A stretch of DNA of 64,000 nt, from assembly GCF_010093535.1 (NCBI RefSeq), contig NW_022985178.1, positions 1,212,092 to 1,276,091 of the forward strand. The letters run 5' to 3'. A model generated the notes under the pieces. It had not been told where the DNA came from. It made no database searches and saw nothing but the letters and a program-made list of their open reading frames with translations. This document shows, piece after piece, positions 1 to 12,369 of the stretch (positions within the stretch are counted from its first letter, which is position 1; every line of letters starts with the position of its first letter). This DNA is from Lindgomyces ingoldianus (Eukaryota; Ascomycota; Dothideomycetes; Pleosporales; Lindgomycetaceae). The translations under genes were made by a program, and so were the position numbers.

Positions 1-2449
1 TAAAAAAAGTAAATTTTATGTTACTTAAATAAAGTATCTTAGCTATATACTTTTAAATAAAGGACTAGAGGTTAACCCCTAAAAAGTAGAGGTGCTACAT
101 AACTAGCAGGCGCCTACTACTGTAATAGGTGTGAAATCCTTTCTAGGCTTTACTAAATTTTATTAGTAATTTATTCTAGAATTTTTTTATGTAGTAAAAC
201 TAATTATTACACTTTAAAGCTTTACTACCCCTTTTATATAAACTTTAGAGTGTAATATAGCTTTTAAAAAGCTAAAGTCTACGCTACTAAGTATACCTAC
301 GCTTTACTATTTTAACTTTATATTATAAACTAAAATTAAAACTAATGCTTTTAATAGAGTAGTAGTAGAAGTTCTTTTTTAGGAATAAGTAAATAGAAAT
401 TAGTGCTTTGTATTATTCTATAGCAAGGTCCTATCTAGTTTAGAGCTAAACTAGAAGTTACATAATAAAAAGCTATTTGCAATTATTACTATGTTTAAAT
501 AATAAAGGGCTAAGCTTACATCTATAGCAATAAGCACTCTAGTATATACTAATTATTATTTATTAAAGTACTTTATAATAACAAAGGTGCTAACGCTTAT
601 TAAGTCTATTAAGCTAAAAAGTTAGCTTAGTATTACTTCTAAATTAAGTACACCCCTAGTAAGAACAACACTAGGGCAGATATTCTTAGTTATTGCAAAT
701 AAAACATAGAAAATTTAAGAGTAGCTTAAACTAATAATAAGTTAAGAGTTTTACTAGAACTACACTAACTACACCCCTAAATTAACTTTAAACTAGCCTA
801 GTACTATATTACTTAAACAACAACTTAAGTAGCTACACTAAATGTTATAAAAAGACTAAACTAGGTTATGTTTTTAAATTTTTTAAAATTAATTAATATA
901 TTACTCTAAAAAAATTAAGCTTTTTTTACACAAAAGTAAGAACTCCTACCTTGCTATTATTAGATAAGAAATAGACTACTTCTCTATGCTAACTACTTAT
1001 GTGTGCTAGTAGACTTATTACTATGTACCTAACTTATCTAAGAAGTCTATAACTAAGTATTTTTAGCACACCTAAGTGCTACTAAGACTTATTAGTTACT
1101 AGCCTAAAAGTACTACTAGAAGAGTATAGAGGCTACTTACAAATAATATATATAGAATTGCCTTCTTTATTATAAGGCTTATCTAAAATAGACCTAAACT
1201 TTAGGCTTTATCTACCCCCTGCTAATTCCTGCTTAACTAATGCAGCACCTGTGCATTAACTTTAAGAAGTTCTCTAAAAATAAGTCTAGATATAATTAAA
1301 TTATAGTTATAATTAATTACTTATTAAAATAAGCTATTTTTATCCCTTACTATAAAATAATTAACGCCTAGGGAATAGCTACTTTATTTATTTAATAGGT
1401 GTACTATTTTAGCTATACACCTAAAACTATTATTTCTAATTAAGAACCTTAGTTTGTATCTAGTTTCTAGTCTAAATTCTGTTAAATTTTAGGTGTAAAA
1501 GTTAAGCTCTTTACTACTTATTATAAAGAAATAGATAGCTAAATAGAGATTATAAATAAGTATATTAATTAAAGACTAAGGCTTTTTATATTTTTTTACT
1601 AAAATAACTAGAGTTTCTTACTGCCTCTAATTAATTAGGCTTAGATAACCTTGCTTTATATAATAATTAGAATGTCTTTATTTTAAGTCCTATATAGCTC
1701 TAAACTATGTTAAAGCTAGGACTAGAAACATTCTACAGAACCTATTACAGCTATAGACAAGTTAAATTAGAAGGATGCCCTAGCATTAGCAACTTGCATG
1801 CACGCAGCCTAGAAGCTAGCAAAGACCTATATAAAAAAGGCCTAGGATTAGATGTGAACTGTAGTTAACCGCCACTGCTAGCTAGTTAACTAGAAGGTTA
1901 GCAACATAGTCTACCTAAGCATAAAGAACCTAGCTGTCTAGAGACCTAGCTAAAAACTATTTAATTAATAAAAAAGTTCTTTTAAAGTACTTAAGTAAGT
2001 TAGTAACTTATACTACCTAAAACTACTTTTAAAGTTAAAGATATATAACGTCTTTGCACTAAAAGTGCTTTATAAAGACCTCTAGGATCCTTTTCTAAAA
2101 CAAGAACTTTTAAAACCCCCTAGCATTACTATTAATAAGGTAGAAGAGTAGAAAGTAGAGAAAATACTTGCTAGCAAGCTTTACTAGAAAACACTTAAGT
2201 ACTAAGTAAGATAAGTAGAACATAACTTTAATCTAGTCTAGTATAAGGCTTTAAATTTTATAGGTTCCCCCTATAAATTAAAAGCCTTTTATAATAAGCA
2301 TCTAAATTAGCTAGAACCTTTAAAAGCCTTATATAAGTAGATTAAGGCTTTTAAAGCTAGTATAAAAGGCATAGATTACTTAGTAGATAATAAAGTATAA
2401 AAGTAAAAAGTTAATTTATAGTTATACATAATAGTGTTACAACTCTATA

Positions 2450-2900
2450 GACATGTTGCTTAAGAGGTCTAACAGTAAGCTGTTAGATACTTCTAGACTC
2501 TTCTCTTCCTTCTCCTCTACTTTTCTTTCTCTTTTCCCTCTCTTTCTCTCTTCCCTTTAGACTTCTCTTAAACCCTCTCTGCCTTATCTTTAGCTGCCTA
2601 AAAGCGCTATAATGTTTGCCTAAAGGTTAGACACTAAAGCTTTTAAAGCTAAAACTTATTAGAGCAGCTTAGTATTCTAGTAGAACAAAGCTACCTAAAC
2701 ACTAGCTATAAGAAGCCTAGCTTTCTAACTCTTTATAACTTATACTACCTACACTAGGTTCTAAGCAAACTCTAAAATAGCTTTAAAGGCCTCTTTTTTG
2801 TCCTTCTTACTCCTTATGTTTTAGGCTGCCGCCTATAGCTTAAGATAGCCCTAAAGGACTAAGAATTCCTCCTTGCAATAGAAGAGAACCTACGTGCGCG
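2450..2900 (-). other. Possible antisense reading frame between pol and the 3' LTR of Gypsy-A
   Basis: On the strand opposite to pol, one frame reads as a Lys/Arg/Glu-rich, coiled-coil-like protein interrupted only by TAG/TAA codons of the kind RIP makes from CAG, CAA or TGG. The same frame can be followed in the other Gypsy-A copy at about 24130-24590 (plus strand), including a basic, acidic-rich block (RRRRKREKR). Some plant Ty3/Gypsy lineages carry antisense ORFs in this position. Whether this was ever a gene is inference, and no homology is recognised. Confidence 0.3.
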
Positions 2901-3484
2901 TTAGTAAACTATACCCTAGCAGTATTAAACTATATTTATATAAAGTTACATTTTTTATTATATAAAGTGTAATATTTATATTTCTTTAATTTAAAGGACT
3001 AATAAGAAAACTTAACTTAAAGGCTATAAGTAAGGGCGTAGGCAGCCTAAAAGCAGATAACTTAAAACACCTCTAAAGAGGCTCTAGAAGGGGGGCAGAG
3101 CAGCATAGTAATTTTTTTTAATGCTATAATTAGTTAGCAGACTAAGCTATAAGATGTTAGGTGCATAATAATACTTATAAAGTAAAGATTTAGATAATAG
3201 CTAAAAAAGAAACTAATAAAATTAACTAAACTATATAAGTAAAGTAAGTAAACACTTATTACTATAAATAATAAATTTACTATATTAATAACAACTACAC
3301 TGCTAGTTACTACTAAATAAAAACATTATAATAAAAGCATTATATTAGTATTAGGTTTTTAGTTTATTTCTTAGTAATAGGAAATTTTAGTTAAGATAGT
3401 AGTACTTGTTATATCCTATCTAAATTAGTTTTAAAGTAGTTCTAAATACTTTCTAAACACTATAGATAGGGACTATTAGCTTAT

Positions 3485-3498
3485 AAAGGGGGGAGTAG
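3485..3498 (+). other. Polypurine tract of Gypsy-A copy 1
   Basis: A purine run (AAAGGGGGGAGTAG) abuts the TG that opens the LTR at 3499. This is the standard plus-strand priming site of LTR retrotransposons, and it fixes the orientation of the element as plus. Confidence 0.8.
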
Positions 3499-3788
3499 TG
3501 TAACAATTCTACAAATTGTTCTATATTAGGTTGCTTAGATCCTATCTAAAGGGTCCCCGTATCAGCCCTAACCATGACTTAACCTAGTCCCCTGCAGTTA
3601 CCCCTATTCCCTTATGTATTTAGTCGCACCTTGCCCCTGTAGCTAGCTTAGTAGTTTTCTGATATCCTGCGTACAAGGCCTATAGGTGTCATTAGTATTC
3701 CCAGGTCTCTGAGTCCCCACGCACTCCCATATGCCTCTAAGTGGATTCATACCGCATTCGGACCCATTGTCTTGCCTGCGCCATTACA
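3499..3788 (+). repeat. LTR-A, 3' LTR of Gypsy-A copy 1 (290 bp)
   Basis: Begins TGTAACAATTCTAC and ends GCGCCATTACA, with TG...CA ends and a short inverted terminal repeat. Other copies lie at 20816-21522 (split), 30135-30424 (minus) and 56941-57229. The copy is clearly less RIP-affected than the internal region: it still holds CCCCTGCAG, CCATGAC and other CpA/TpG sites. It abuts internal Gypsy-B sequence at 3789, so this element most likely inserted into Gypsy-B. Confidence 0.88.
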
Positions 3789-6528
3789 ACTAGCTGTAAA
3801 AAGTTGTTAATAAATTATTAGTAGAAGTTAGTAAATTTTATAAAGGCTTAAATATCCTTTATGTCCTTTAAGTATTACTAATCTAGCATAGTCTAAACCT
3901 TAATAGGGTCTATTTAGATGCTATCTATAGAGATTACATATCTTAAATATGTAACCTTTAATTAGTAGAACTTACATTTATTTATGTTAAGTTGCAGACC
4001 TGCTTTTTCTATAGCCTTTAGCACTAGGCGTACATACTGTTTGTGCTCTAAAAGGCTATTACTGTAAATTAGAATATTATTAATATATGTAGTGCAAAAC
4101 ATGTCTAGGTAGGGTTAGAGCAAGTTGTTTACAAAATGTTAAAAAGTACTAGGCGCGTTAGCTAAGCTAAAGGGCATTACTAGGTACTTAAATAGTCTAT
4201 ATTAGGTCTAAAACGCTATTAGCTACTTATTACTCTTTACTATCTTTAGCTTATTAAAGGCAGTAATAATATCTAACTTTATAAAATACTTTACTTTACT
4301 TAGTTAGCTTAGAGTTTCTTATAAAAAAAGAATTAAGTATTAGTTTTTAATAGTAATAGTGTTTAGTTTTTAGTAGTTAACATAAAATTAAAGCCTACCT
4401 CTAGGTTTCTTTATAAATAGTATAGGTAACACTACTAGTAAAGAGCTAGCTTAAATAAACCCTTTCTCTAAGTTTTTATTAAGGTATTTTTAGAGCACTT
4501 TTAATTTATTTAGTAACATTTTATATAGTAGCCTATAACTAGGTTGTTTGCTAGGCTTAAGAGTTATTTAGTAATTATATAAACATTATATTAGAAGCTT
4601 ATTAGACTTGTCTTAAAAAAAACATATAATAAGTTATAGTAGTCTTAAGAGACTATTATTCTTAGGTTAGTGCGTTTTTAGAAAGCTAGAGCTTAGTCTA
4701 TATTAGAAATTATAACTGTGTAGATTTTATAATCTAGTTGTTAAGCTAGAGTTATAAATAGAGCAGGTTTTATATAGCAGATGTCTATCTGCTGTTTAAG
4801 TTCTAGTTTATGTCTAAATTAAGTAGGTAAAGATTTCTTAAAGGCTTTCTTTTTTTTAAGTTTAAGCAGTTATTAAATTATTTTATATAGCCTATCTTAG
4901 TAAAAGGCCTAGCTTATTAGCCTAGCTTAGGTAGTTCTTCTTTAAGTTATTAAAAAGTAGGTCTAGAGACCTTCTATATTAAGTGCTACTTAGGTGTTAT
5001 TTAAGTGTAAGCGTAAGCATATGTTTTAGCATTAGAAAGAGTTAAAGTTTAAAACTTACTTTTAGTAATTAAAAGCAACTTTATGCTAATATAGCTATAG
5101 TTGTCTTAGAATTAGGTTATAACATTTTATATTTATTATATAGAGCTTAATCTACTTCTTATAGTGTTAGTAGGTAATTATAATAGGTATAGTACAAGAG
5201 ATAAAACCTTTTTTAAGTTATTTTTTATTAAATCTAGTTAGGTAAATTATTTAAGTAAGTAGTATTAATTAAAGATTTAGTTTACGCGCTAGTTCTTTAT
5301 TAATGTAACCTATACTATTTACTTCTAAGTTAATAAGAGTTTATATTAAAGCTAATATAGTTTTTTATTATAAATATATAAAATTATTAACTTAGTACTT
5401 CTAGTTATTAGTAAGGGACTTAGCCTATAGGTTAGCAAAGATCTAGTGTTAAATTAGTCCTAAGAGGCAACTTAGCCCTAGGACAAGCCTTTTTGCAGGC
5501 TTCTACTGCTATAGCTGCAGCTATGTTAAGAGTAGCAAGAGGGATTAAAGCTTAAATACAAGTTAGAGCTTTTATAAAAATAAAATTAAGATAGTAAGAA
5601 TCTTTAATAAGTGCTAGCAGCGCTACTTATGTAGACTTAAAGAAAGGGAATAAAGTAGTTTTAAAAAATATAACTATGTTTACTACACTTAAAGCATTAA
5701 CTTTTCTTTTTATAATTTTTACGCTTTTTAGAACTAACTAAAGCATAATTTAAATTAATTTTTATTATATTAAAGTTCTTATTTATAACTGCGCTAGTTT
5801 AGGGGCGTATTAAGGCTTATATAGAAAGGAACCTTATATTATTATTATAGGCAGTAATTAGGTTTACATACGCGTTAAGGTTGTTTAGAAGGGGTTCTTC
5901 TACTATAGCGCGTTACAGTTTAGTTAAGAGGGAGTTATATAAAGCTATAATTAGACCTATCTTATTTAAGCCTATATTAGATGTAAGTTAGTAGACCTTA
6001 GTAAAGTATAAAGTAAAGCTTTTTCTTTTTTATTATAAAGTGTTTAAGCAACTTAAGGCTGTTAACTTTTTATTTAAGTCTTTATAAGTTACTTTTAGAA
6101 ACGCTATAAATTAATCTAGGTTAATAATATCCTTATCTATTAGTAAGTTAATTAAGGCTGTTATATTATAGTTAAGTTAAAAGTAGGCATATAGTAACTA
6201 GAAGTGTTTAAAAGGGAATTAGTCTATGTTTTTTTTTAAGTTTATATTAAAGCTTATATAAGAAGAAAGGTAGGTCTTTTTATTTTCTATTAAACAGCAG
6301 AGGATTAAGGAGTTAGTTAGATTTTATTACTAGGTTAGAAGAGTTACAGGTTATAGGCAGCGTTAGACAGAAGGGAGTTAAGCTATCTCTAGACTTCTAG
6401 GTAAGCTTTAAGGCTAGTAAGTTCTTAGTTCCTACTACTATAACAAAAGTTAAGGTAGAAATAGACTGCTTAATAACATAAAGCTATTTTTTAAAGTCTT
6501 TTTAAAAAGCTTTTAAGCTTATAACATA

Positions 6529-8394
6529 ACGTACTTCATGGGCGAGTCGCTCACACACCCGAGTCGCTCACTTTTGCCAAGACCCCACCCTAACAAACTC
6601 TATTATAGCCCATAACAACCCGCTCTAGCACTATATAGTACAGTACAGCCTAGAATATTATTTAGATACTACTTCTGCTTCTTGCTTACACATTTGCGCG
6701 TTATGCCTAGTCTAATTGCACTATCTGCAGCGCCTTTAGGATAGCTTACCTACTTTAGCTTACACCTGCTTCTTTACCTTCTTCCTATTACTACGCGCCC
6801 TAAACTCTTTTAGAGCTGTTAAGCGCAGGCCTTTCTAAATTATTAAAGTCTCTTCTGCCTTAATCTGCTTTCTTTTATGTAATTTATGTTACATAGCAGC
6901 TTTATTAGCTGCTTAAAGCTTAGTAATTTTCTATTACACTAACACTAGCTTATGCGCAATTATTGCTGCCCCTTTTAAAACCTTTTTAAACACCTTAACT
7001 ATAAAAGTTAGTAAACTATTTATATGCTTCTAAATCTTTGTCTTTATAAGCATTAATTATAACCTAAGTTCTAGAGTATTGCTTAGGGTTTACAACTGCT
7101 AGAGCTTGTTATATACAAGTAGTAGTAGTAATAAAGTGCGCAACTTTACATTAAGGCCTATTATAACTTATTATAGGTTAAAAAGAACTAATCTAGCGCT
7201 TTAAAACCCTTTTTAGATATTACTAAAAGTAATTATAGCATTATAAGCTGCTTTAAAGCATAGTAGAAACTTTATCTTTATAATATAAGTAATTTAGTTG
7301 CGCATAAGGTTTTTAGCTTAGCGCTTATACACTTTCTTTAAAGGAGCAAAACAACCTACATTAAGTAGCTATAAAAGGTTTAATAAGTAAAAAAGCATGT
7401 AAATAGTAATAATCTTATTATCTTTATAGTATTACTAGAAATAAAGTAAGTTATAGCTCTTATAGCTGTTAATAACTAGCAGACAGTAGCTGCTAACAGT
7501 ACACTTCTTTATATGCACGTTAAAGTGCTTTAACTAGTCTAGACTAAGCTAATTAGTAGTCTAGCTGCGCTTAAAGATTACAATAACTTAATCCTAAAGT
7601 AGATTTTCCTTCTTATACTAGTTTAAAAAGTAGTTGCTACCCTAGAAGATAATAAAAAGTAGAATAGCCTACCTTTTAGCATTAATGCCCTAGATAGCTG
7701 TTATCTACTCCTAGTTACCTAGCTAGACTACTTTTAGCTGTCCTTGTCTCTCTAAACCTGTAACAACTGCTTTAGTAGATATCTAGCCTATTATAAACCT
7801 TGTCTTATTAAAGTTGTACGTGTTGTTATTTTAGATGCTATACTTAGCTTTAATATTCTTTATAAGGTTAAACTAGCTTTAAATTACTATAGGATTCTTA
7901 CAGAAAGCTTTTTTATAGTTATACTTACACTTAAACTTTACTTTAAGCTCTAGATAACACTTAATAAATATATTAGGCTAGTTTATGCTAATATAGCCTA
8001 TATTATGCTTAGTGTGTAAAGAATTAGCTATATTAGCTACAGCTACTAGCTAGGGGGGAAATCCTCACGCATCTAGCTTAAGTATGTGCTAAATAATTAC
8101 CTACTTTTTATTATTATCTAGCTTTTATAAGTTAGCTATATAATTAGCTTAGAAAAGTTGTCTAGCGTGTTAGTTACTTATTGTCTTTTAAGAGACTCTG
8201 TAGATAGCTGCAGCGTGTTAGTTAAAAAGTGTTATATCTTGTTTAAAAGCTTAGAGCGTAAGCTACATCTAACATTCCTTTAACACATTTAAGTAGTGTT
8301 GTTAGGAATGCATTAGTGTAGGAAGAGTAGTATAGTAGGGTCTTAGCAAAAGTAAGTAACTTAGGTGTGTAAGCAACTTGCCTATAAAGTACGT
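6529..8394 (-). mobile_element. Pogo-D1, complete pogo/Fot-type DNA transposon (1866 bp), RIP-decayed
   Basis: Flanked by TA duplications (6527-6528 and 8395-8396), with terminal inverted repeats of about 60 bp starting ACGTACTT and ending near TTTTGCCAAGACCC. The minus strand encodes a DDE_1 (pogo/Fot1) transposase after a Tc5/CENP-B-type DNA-binding region. Visible remnants are NTYNFNKTRF near 7810 (first catalytic Asp now Asn), VVTGLERQGQLK, LLVINSYKSY near 7480 (second Asp now Asn) and a VGCF-type block near 7350. Stops throughout make it non-autonomous now. It sits inside the leader of Gypsy-B copy 1. An independent copy at 38894-54125, minus its nested insertion, has exactly the same length. 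Confidence 0.9.
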
Positions 8395-8523
8395 TAGCAG
8401 CTTTTCTATAAAGTAAGCGCTTTTTAGAAGGCTTTTTAGCTTACTTTAATAGCTTAAAGTTATGCAAGTACTAAGCTTATTAAATTAAATTTAGAGGCTA
8501 TTCTTAGCTAAAGTTTTAATATA

Positions 8524-9623
8524 ACGTACTTTACAGGCGAGTTGCTCACACACCTAAGTTGCTTACTTTTGCCAAGACCCTACTAAACCACCTTTTCTAT
8601 ACTAATGCATTCCCCACAACACTACTTAGACGCGCTAAAAGAATGTTAGATACAGCTTACGCTCTAGGCTTTTAAACAAGACATAAAACTTTTAAAAAAA
8701 TATGCTGTAGCTATATACAAAGTCTTATAAAAGACAATAAATAACTACAGCGCTAGACAACTTTTATAAGCTAATTCTACAGCTAAATTATAGAGGCTAG
8801 GTAATAAAAAGAAGCAGGTAATTGTTAAGACTATACTTAAGCTATATGCGCAAGGAATTTCCCCTTAGATAGCATTTATAGCTAATATAGCTAATTCTTT
8901 ACGCGCTAAGCATAATCTAGGCTATGTTTACATAAACTAGCCTAGTACGTTTATAAAGTGTTATTTAGAGCTTAAAGTAAAGTTTTAAGCGCAAGTATAG
9001 TTAAAAGATATTTAGCTAATTATAAACCCTGTCTTGCTAAAGTTGTACGTGTTATTATCCTAGATGCTATACTTAGCTTTAATATTCTCTATAAGGCTAA
9101 ACCTGCTCTAAATTACTCTAGAACTCTTGTAGTAGGCTCTCTTATAGTTGTACTTATGCTTAAACGTTACTTTAAGCTCTAAATAACGCTTCACAAACGT
9201 ACTACGCTAGTTTATGTAAACATAGCCTAGATTACGCTTAGCGCGCAAAGAATTAGCTATATTAGCTATAAATGCCCTCTAAGGGGAAATTTCTCGCGCA
9301 TATAGCTTAAGTATAGTCTTAATAATCACCTGCTTCTTTTTATTGCCTAGCCTTTATAATTTAGCTGTAGAATTAGCTTATAAAGGTTATCTAGCGCTGT
9401 AGTTATTTATTGTCTTTTATAAGACTTTGCACATAGCTACAGCACATTTCTTTAAGAGTTTTATGTCTTGTTTAAAAGCCTAGAGCGCAAGCTGTATCTA
9501 ACATTCTTTTAGCGCGTCTAAGTAGTGTTGTGGGGAATGCATTAGTGTAGGAAGAGTAGTTTAGTAGGGTCTTGGCAAAAGTAAGCAACTTAGGTGTGTG
9601 AGCAACTCGCCTGTGAAGTACGT
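8524..9623. mobile_element. Pogo-D2, fold-back derivative of the pogo-D family (1100 bp)
   Basis: Flanked by TA (8522-8523 and 9624-9625) and bounded by the pogo-D terminal repeats. Unlike D1, the left arm (about 8524-9006) is a near reverse complement of the right arm (about 9146-9623). Both arms carry the transposase N-terminal region; WPSTFIK-LELKVKF-type sequence with its Trp now a stop lies near 8938-8980. Only about 140 bp in the middle is unique. Such a palindromic structure would arise by inverted duplication of one end. It inserted two bases into an ACATA site beside the Gypsy-B 5' LTR. It cannot encode a full transposase. Confidence 0.8.
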
Positions 9624-9631
9624 TAATATAA

Positions 9632-9948
9632 TGTTATAATTATGCACAAGTAAGGTTATAAAGCTTTACAGAAGTCTAGTTTAATTACTATGTAAGGTAT
9701 TATAGTAGGTATAAGATGTTATGTAAGAAACAAGAAGGTTTAAAAAAAATTAGTAATTAAATACTTAGCTTAGAAGTCTAAGCGCTTTAGGTATAAATTA
9801 AGCCTATTTTAGGTTTAGTTAGTGTTAAGGCAGTTTATGCTTAAGTTTATGTCTGTGTTGTGTTGTGTTTGTGTTAGACGTGCACTAATAATACTCTAGT
9901 ACGTGTCTGATACAGTTATGTCTAGGATCCGGGGAGGATACCGTGACA
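9632..9948 (-). repeat. LTR-B, 5' LTR of Gypsy-B copy 1
   Basis: Reads on the minus strand from TGTCACGGTATCC (ending at 9948) to GCATAATTATAACA (at 9632). It matches the two 318-bp LTRs of the complete Gypsy-B at 44797 and 50144. There is no polypurine tract on its outer side, so it is a 5' LTR (or was one before the pogo-D2 insertion), not a 3' LTR. Confidence 0.85.
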
Positions 9949-12030
9949 AGCGTAGTGCTTAGTAGGCTAATGCTTAATGCAATATCTATTTAAGCATAGA
10001 AACTATAGAAACAAGCAGTTTCTTATGTTAGTGTAGATTAGAACTAGCTAGACCTAGGTCTAGTAGAAGTACTCTTTTGTTTTAATTATTTAGATAGCGT
10101 GCGCCTTATACTAGCACTTATTATTCTTATGTACGTGGCTTCTGCACAGGATGTAGTAATAGTTAATTTGTTATTGTTCTAGCTCTTTTCTAGTTACTGC
10201 TAATGTTAGAGAGAGCGTCTCTATCCTGTTTAGTAATAGTTTAGAGACTAGTAACTTTGTTTTTATCTAGTTAGGTTCTTTTTCTTTTATAAAAATATTT
10301 TAGAAAAAGTTCCACCTCTAATCCTTAAACATAATTTAGTATTAGACTGTAGCAATTTTTACTATAATGTTATATGTTTCTGTGTTGTTGCTTATTAGTA
10401 CCTTGTTGTAAAAAAAGTAGGCAGATGTTATGTTTATAAATGTTACTACACTTTTAGCATTATCTTTCTATAAACCTCTAGACTAACCTGTACGCAGAAA
10501 GTCCTGCTATTAGTTGGAACATAGAGAACCTTTCTGCTCTATGTTGTACATTTTGTACATAGCCTAGGATTTAGAACAATCTATAATGTCTCTTATAAGC
10601 TACAGCTTCTTCTAGCGCCCTTATAATGTTATTACCTTTGTGCACTTCCACGTTCTAGTAGTTGTAGATGTAAAGGGCTAAATTGTAGTTATCTCTACAT
10701 CTCTAGCAGAGTCTCTTTGCTAATCTATTGTGTATGTTATCTGCAGTTAGTTCTTTTATAATGTTAATAGCTTTTATTACTAGTTTAAAATTTTTATTCT
10801 TTGCTAGTTTAGAGTCTAGGTAATTTACATAGAAATAGCCTACTTCTTTATAACTTAAGCAGGCTTTCTTCTTTAACTACTCTTTCTATTCTTTTGTTAA
10901 TGAAGGTTAATTTTGCCTTTTCTTACCTAGAGTCCTTTAGGTAGGCTTTTATTTTGTAGATTCTATTTTACTAAGATTTATTCGTTCTTTTACGTAGAGT
11001 AAATTGTCTTTCTTTTTATATTATAAAGTAGGTTGCTACCTTATATTACCCCTCTTCTTTTTGTAGTCACGCTCTTAGTGTTAGTGTAAGGCCGGATGTC
11101 CTAGAACAGGCTAGTATAGCCTCCTCTAACCTGTTTAGAGGTCACATGACCTGTGCTTTGTATATAAGCATAAATCCTAACAGGCAAGGCTTAGCAGCGA
11201 TTTGTCTCTCTTACAATACACTCCTATCTTTCTCTAAAAGCTTGCTCTTAGTGCTATTCGTGCTACCTACTATCCTATCTTCACAGTTAGTTGTTAAAGA
11301 GGGTTATAGTTTTAATAAATTTCTTAAGTTTCTCTAGTTTTTTTATATGCGTAAACTTATCCTTAATTTAGTTGTATAAGCCTTAGTAGAACATTCTACA
11401 TAAGGACTTCTAATTAGTCTATTTACAGATTGTCTGTTATTCTCTAAAGCGTGCTGTGTACAGCTAAACTATTTTTTTTTCCTTGCTTAAAGTTATTTAT
11501 CTTGTTAGCTGCTATAGCTGCCTTATCTACTAAGCTATAAATTAAGGTAAGAGCTTTCTTAAACTTATAAATGCTTTTAAAAATTTCTTTAGTTTCTTTA
11601 CATAGGCTTATTTTTAGTCTTTTATAGCTGTTTTATTTATCTGTGTGTAGTTAGAACTAAATAGCAGGTAGCCTATTAAGATAGAAACCTATCTAGGAGA
11701 CTATTTTACCGTTAGTTTTAAAGGGTCCCTAGTTATAGTCTATGTATAGTTAATAATAGGTAAATAATGCTTTTAAGTCTTTTAGGTCCCTTTTAAAAAG
11801 TTTTAAAAGAGCTAGTTATAGTAACTTCTTAGCTATAGTACTTTGTTTTTTATTTATTTTATAGTAGAAGCTTACTAGCTTAGTCTGCAGATTTCTACTT
11901 TATTTTATAAGTTCTAGTTCTACATCTATAAAAAGCCTTATGCTTTCTAATAGAACTGCGCTAGCTATAGATAAATTACTAGAAAAAAGTTATAAGGAAT
12001 TTATACTTTATTAAGAAAGGTAGTAATTAA
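9949..12030 (-). mobile_element. Gypsy-C copy 1, gag-side fragment
   Basis: AT-rich, stop-riddled sequence related to the gag side of the Gypsy-C element at 50467-52845. A decayed zinc-knuckle region (ACLSYKEVGYF) is readable on the minus strand near 10850, as in the 51700 region of the other copy. Together with the LTR-like fragment at 12031 it is a minus-strand 5' portion. Its interruption at 9948 suggests Gypsy-B inserted here. The copies are fairly divergent, so it may be a related family rather than the same one. Confidence 0.65.
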
Positions 12031-12369
12031 TGTTATAATCCTTACTTACAGTAATACAAGTACACGGGCCTAGAGGGGTGTTGTAGGTTAAGAGGCGCAG
12101 AGTTCCTAGGTGCGCGGTCTAGTCACAAGCGCAGCAGTAGAAGGGAGTAAGAGGAGATAGGCTTAATTATAGTTTACCCTTAAACAGCAGTATAAGGCGC
12201 TAGTTAAACAGTTCTATTAAACAGAAGTAGAGGTATATATAGTGTAAGATATATAGATAGTATTTAGCTTATTAAAAAGCTAGAATGCTACTTAGCTTAT
12301 GTAACAAATAAACTAAATGTTAATCACACCTTTTAAGTTATTACTTTAATAATCCTTATATATTCTAGT
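12031..12369 (-). repeat. LTR-C fragment, 5' LTR of Gypsy-C copy 1
   Basis: Starts TGTTATAATCC like the LTRs at 40079 and 52846, and shares a GAGGTATATATAGTG block and the following AT-rich part with them. It stops at about 12369, where base composition changes sharply to GC-normal island DNA, so roughly the outer 250 bp of the LTR are missing. This is the left border of the gene island. Confidence 0.7.

Larger units (their letters stand above)
1..3498 (+). mobile_element. Gypsy-A copy 1, 3' part of a RIP-decayed Ty3/Gypsy element
   Basis: Plus-strand remains of a pol gene running into a 3' LTR at 3499. Read through its stops, the frame gives the end of reverse transcriptase at the left edge, RNase H, an integrase zinc finger and core (about 960-1640; a stretch like IPA-LMQHLCINFKKF is recognisable near 1225), and a chromodomain-type C-terminus near 2220-2400 (NFIGSPYKLKAFY). 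These are typical of fungal chromoviral Gypsy elements. Almost every Gln and Trp codon is now a TAA or TAG stop, the expected RIP result. The 5' part lies outside the window. The same sequence recurs in reverse at 23665-27020 and in pieces at 38053-38891 and 54126-56940. Not functional. Confidence 0.88.
3789..9948 (-). mobile_element. Gypsy-B copy 1, 5' part, interrupted by two pogo elements
   Basis: The minus strand matches the internal region of the complete Gypsy-B at 44797-50461. Bases 3789-6528 correspond to its gag through reverse transcriptase, and 8395-8523 to its leader next to the 5' LTR (9632-9948). The RT end near 3790-4000 mirrors 47750-47985, including the region coding NIDKC and the later VTYL block. 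The 3' half is missing beyond the junction with LTR-A at 3788. Heavy RIP, many stops. Two TA-flanked pogo-type insertions (6529-8394 and 8524-9623) separate its parts. Confidence 0.82.

Noticed and set aside
11146..11337. 63-codon frame in the decayed Gypsy-C region
   Set aside because: Chance frame in RIP-decayed sequence; hydrophobic but without a family signal or neighbours that support it.
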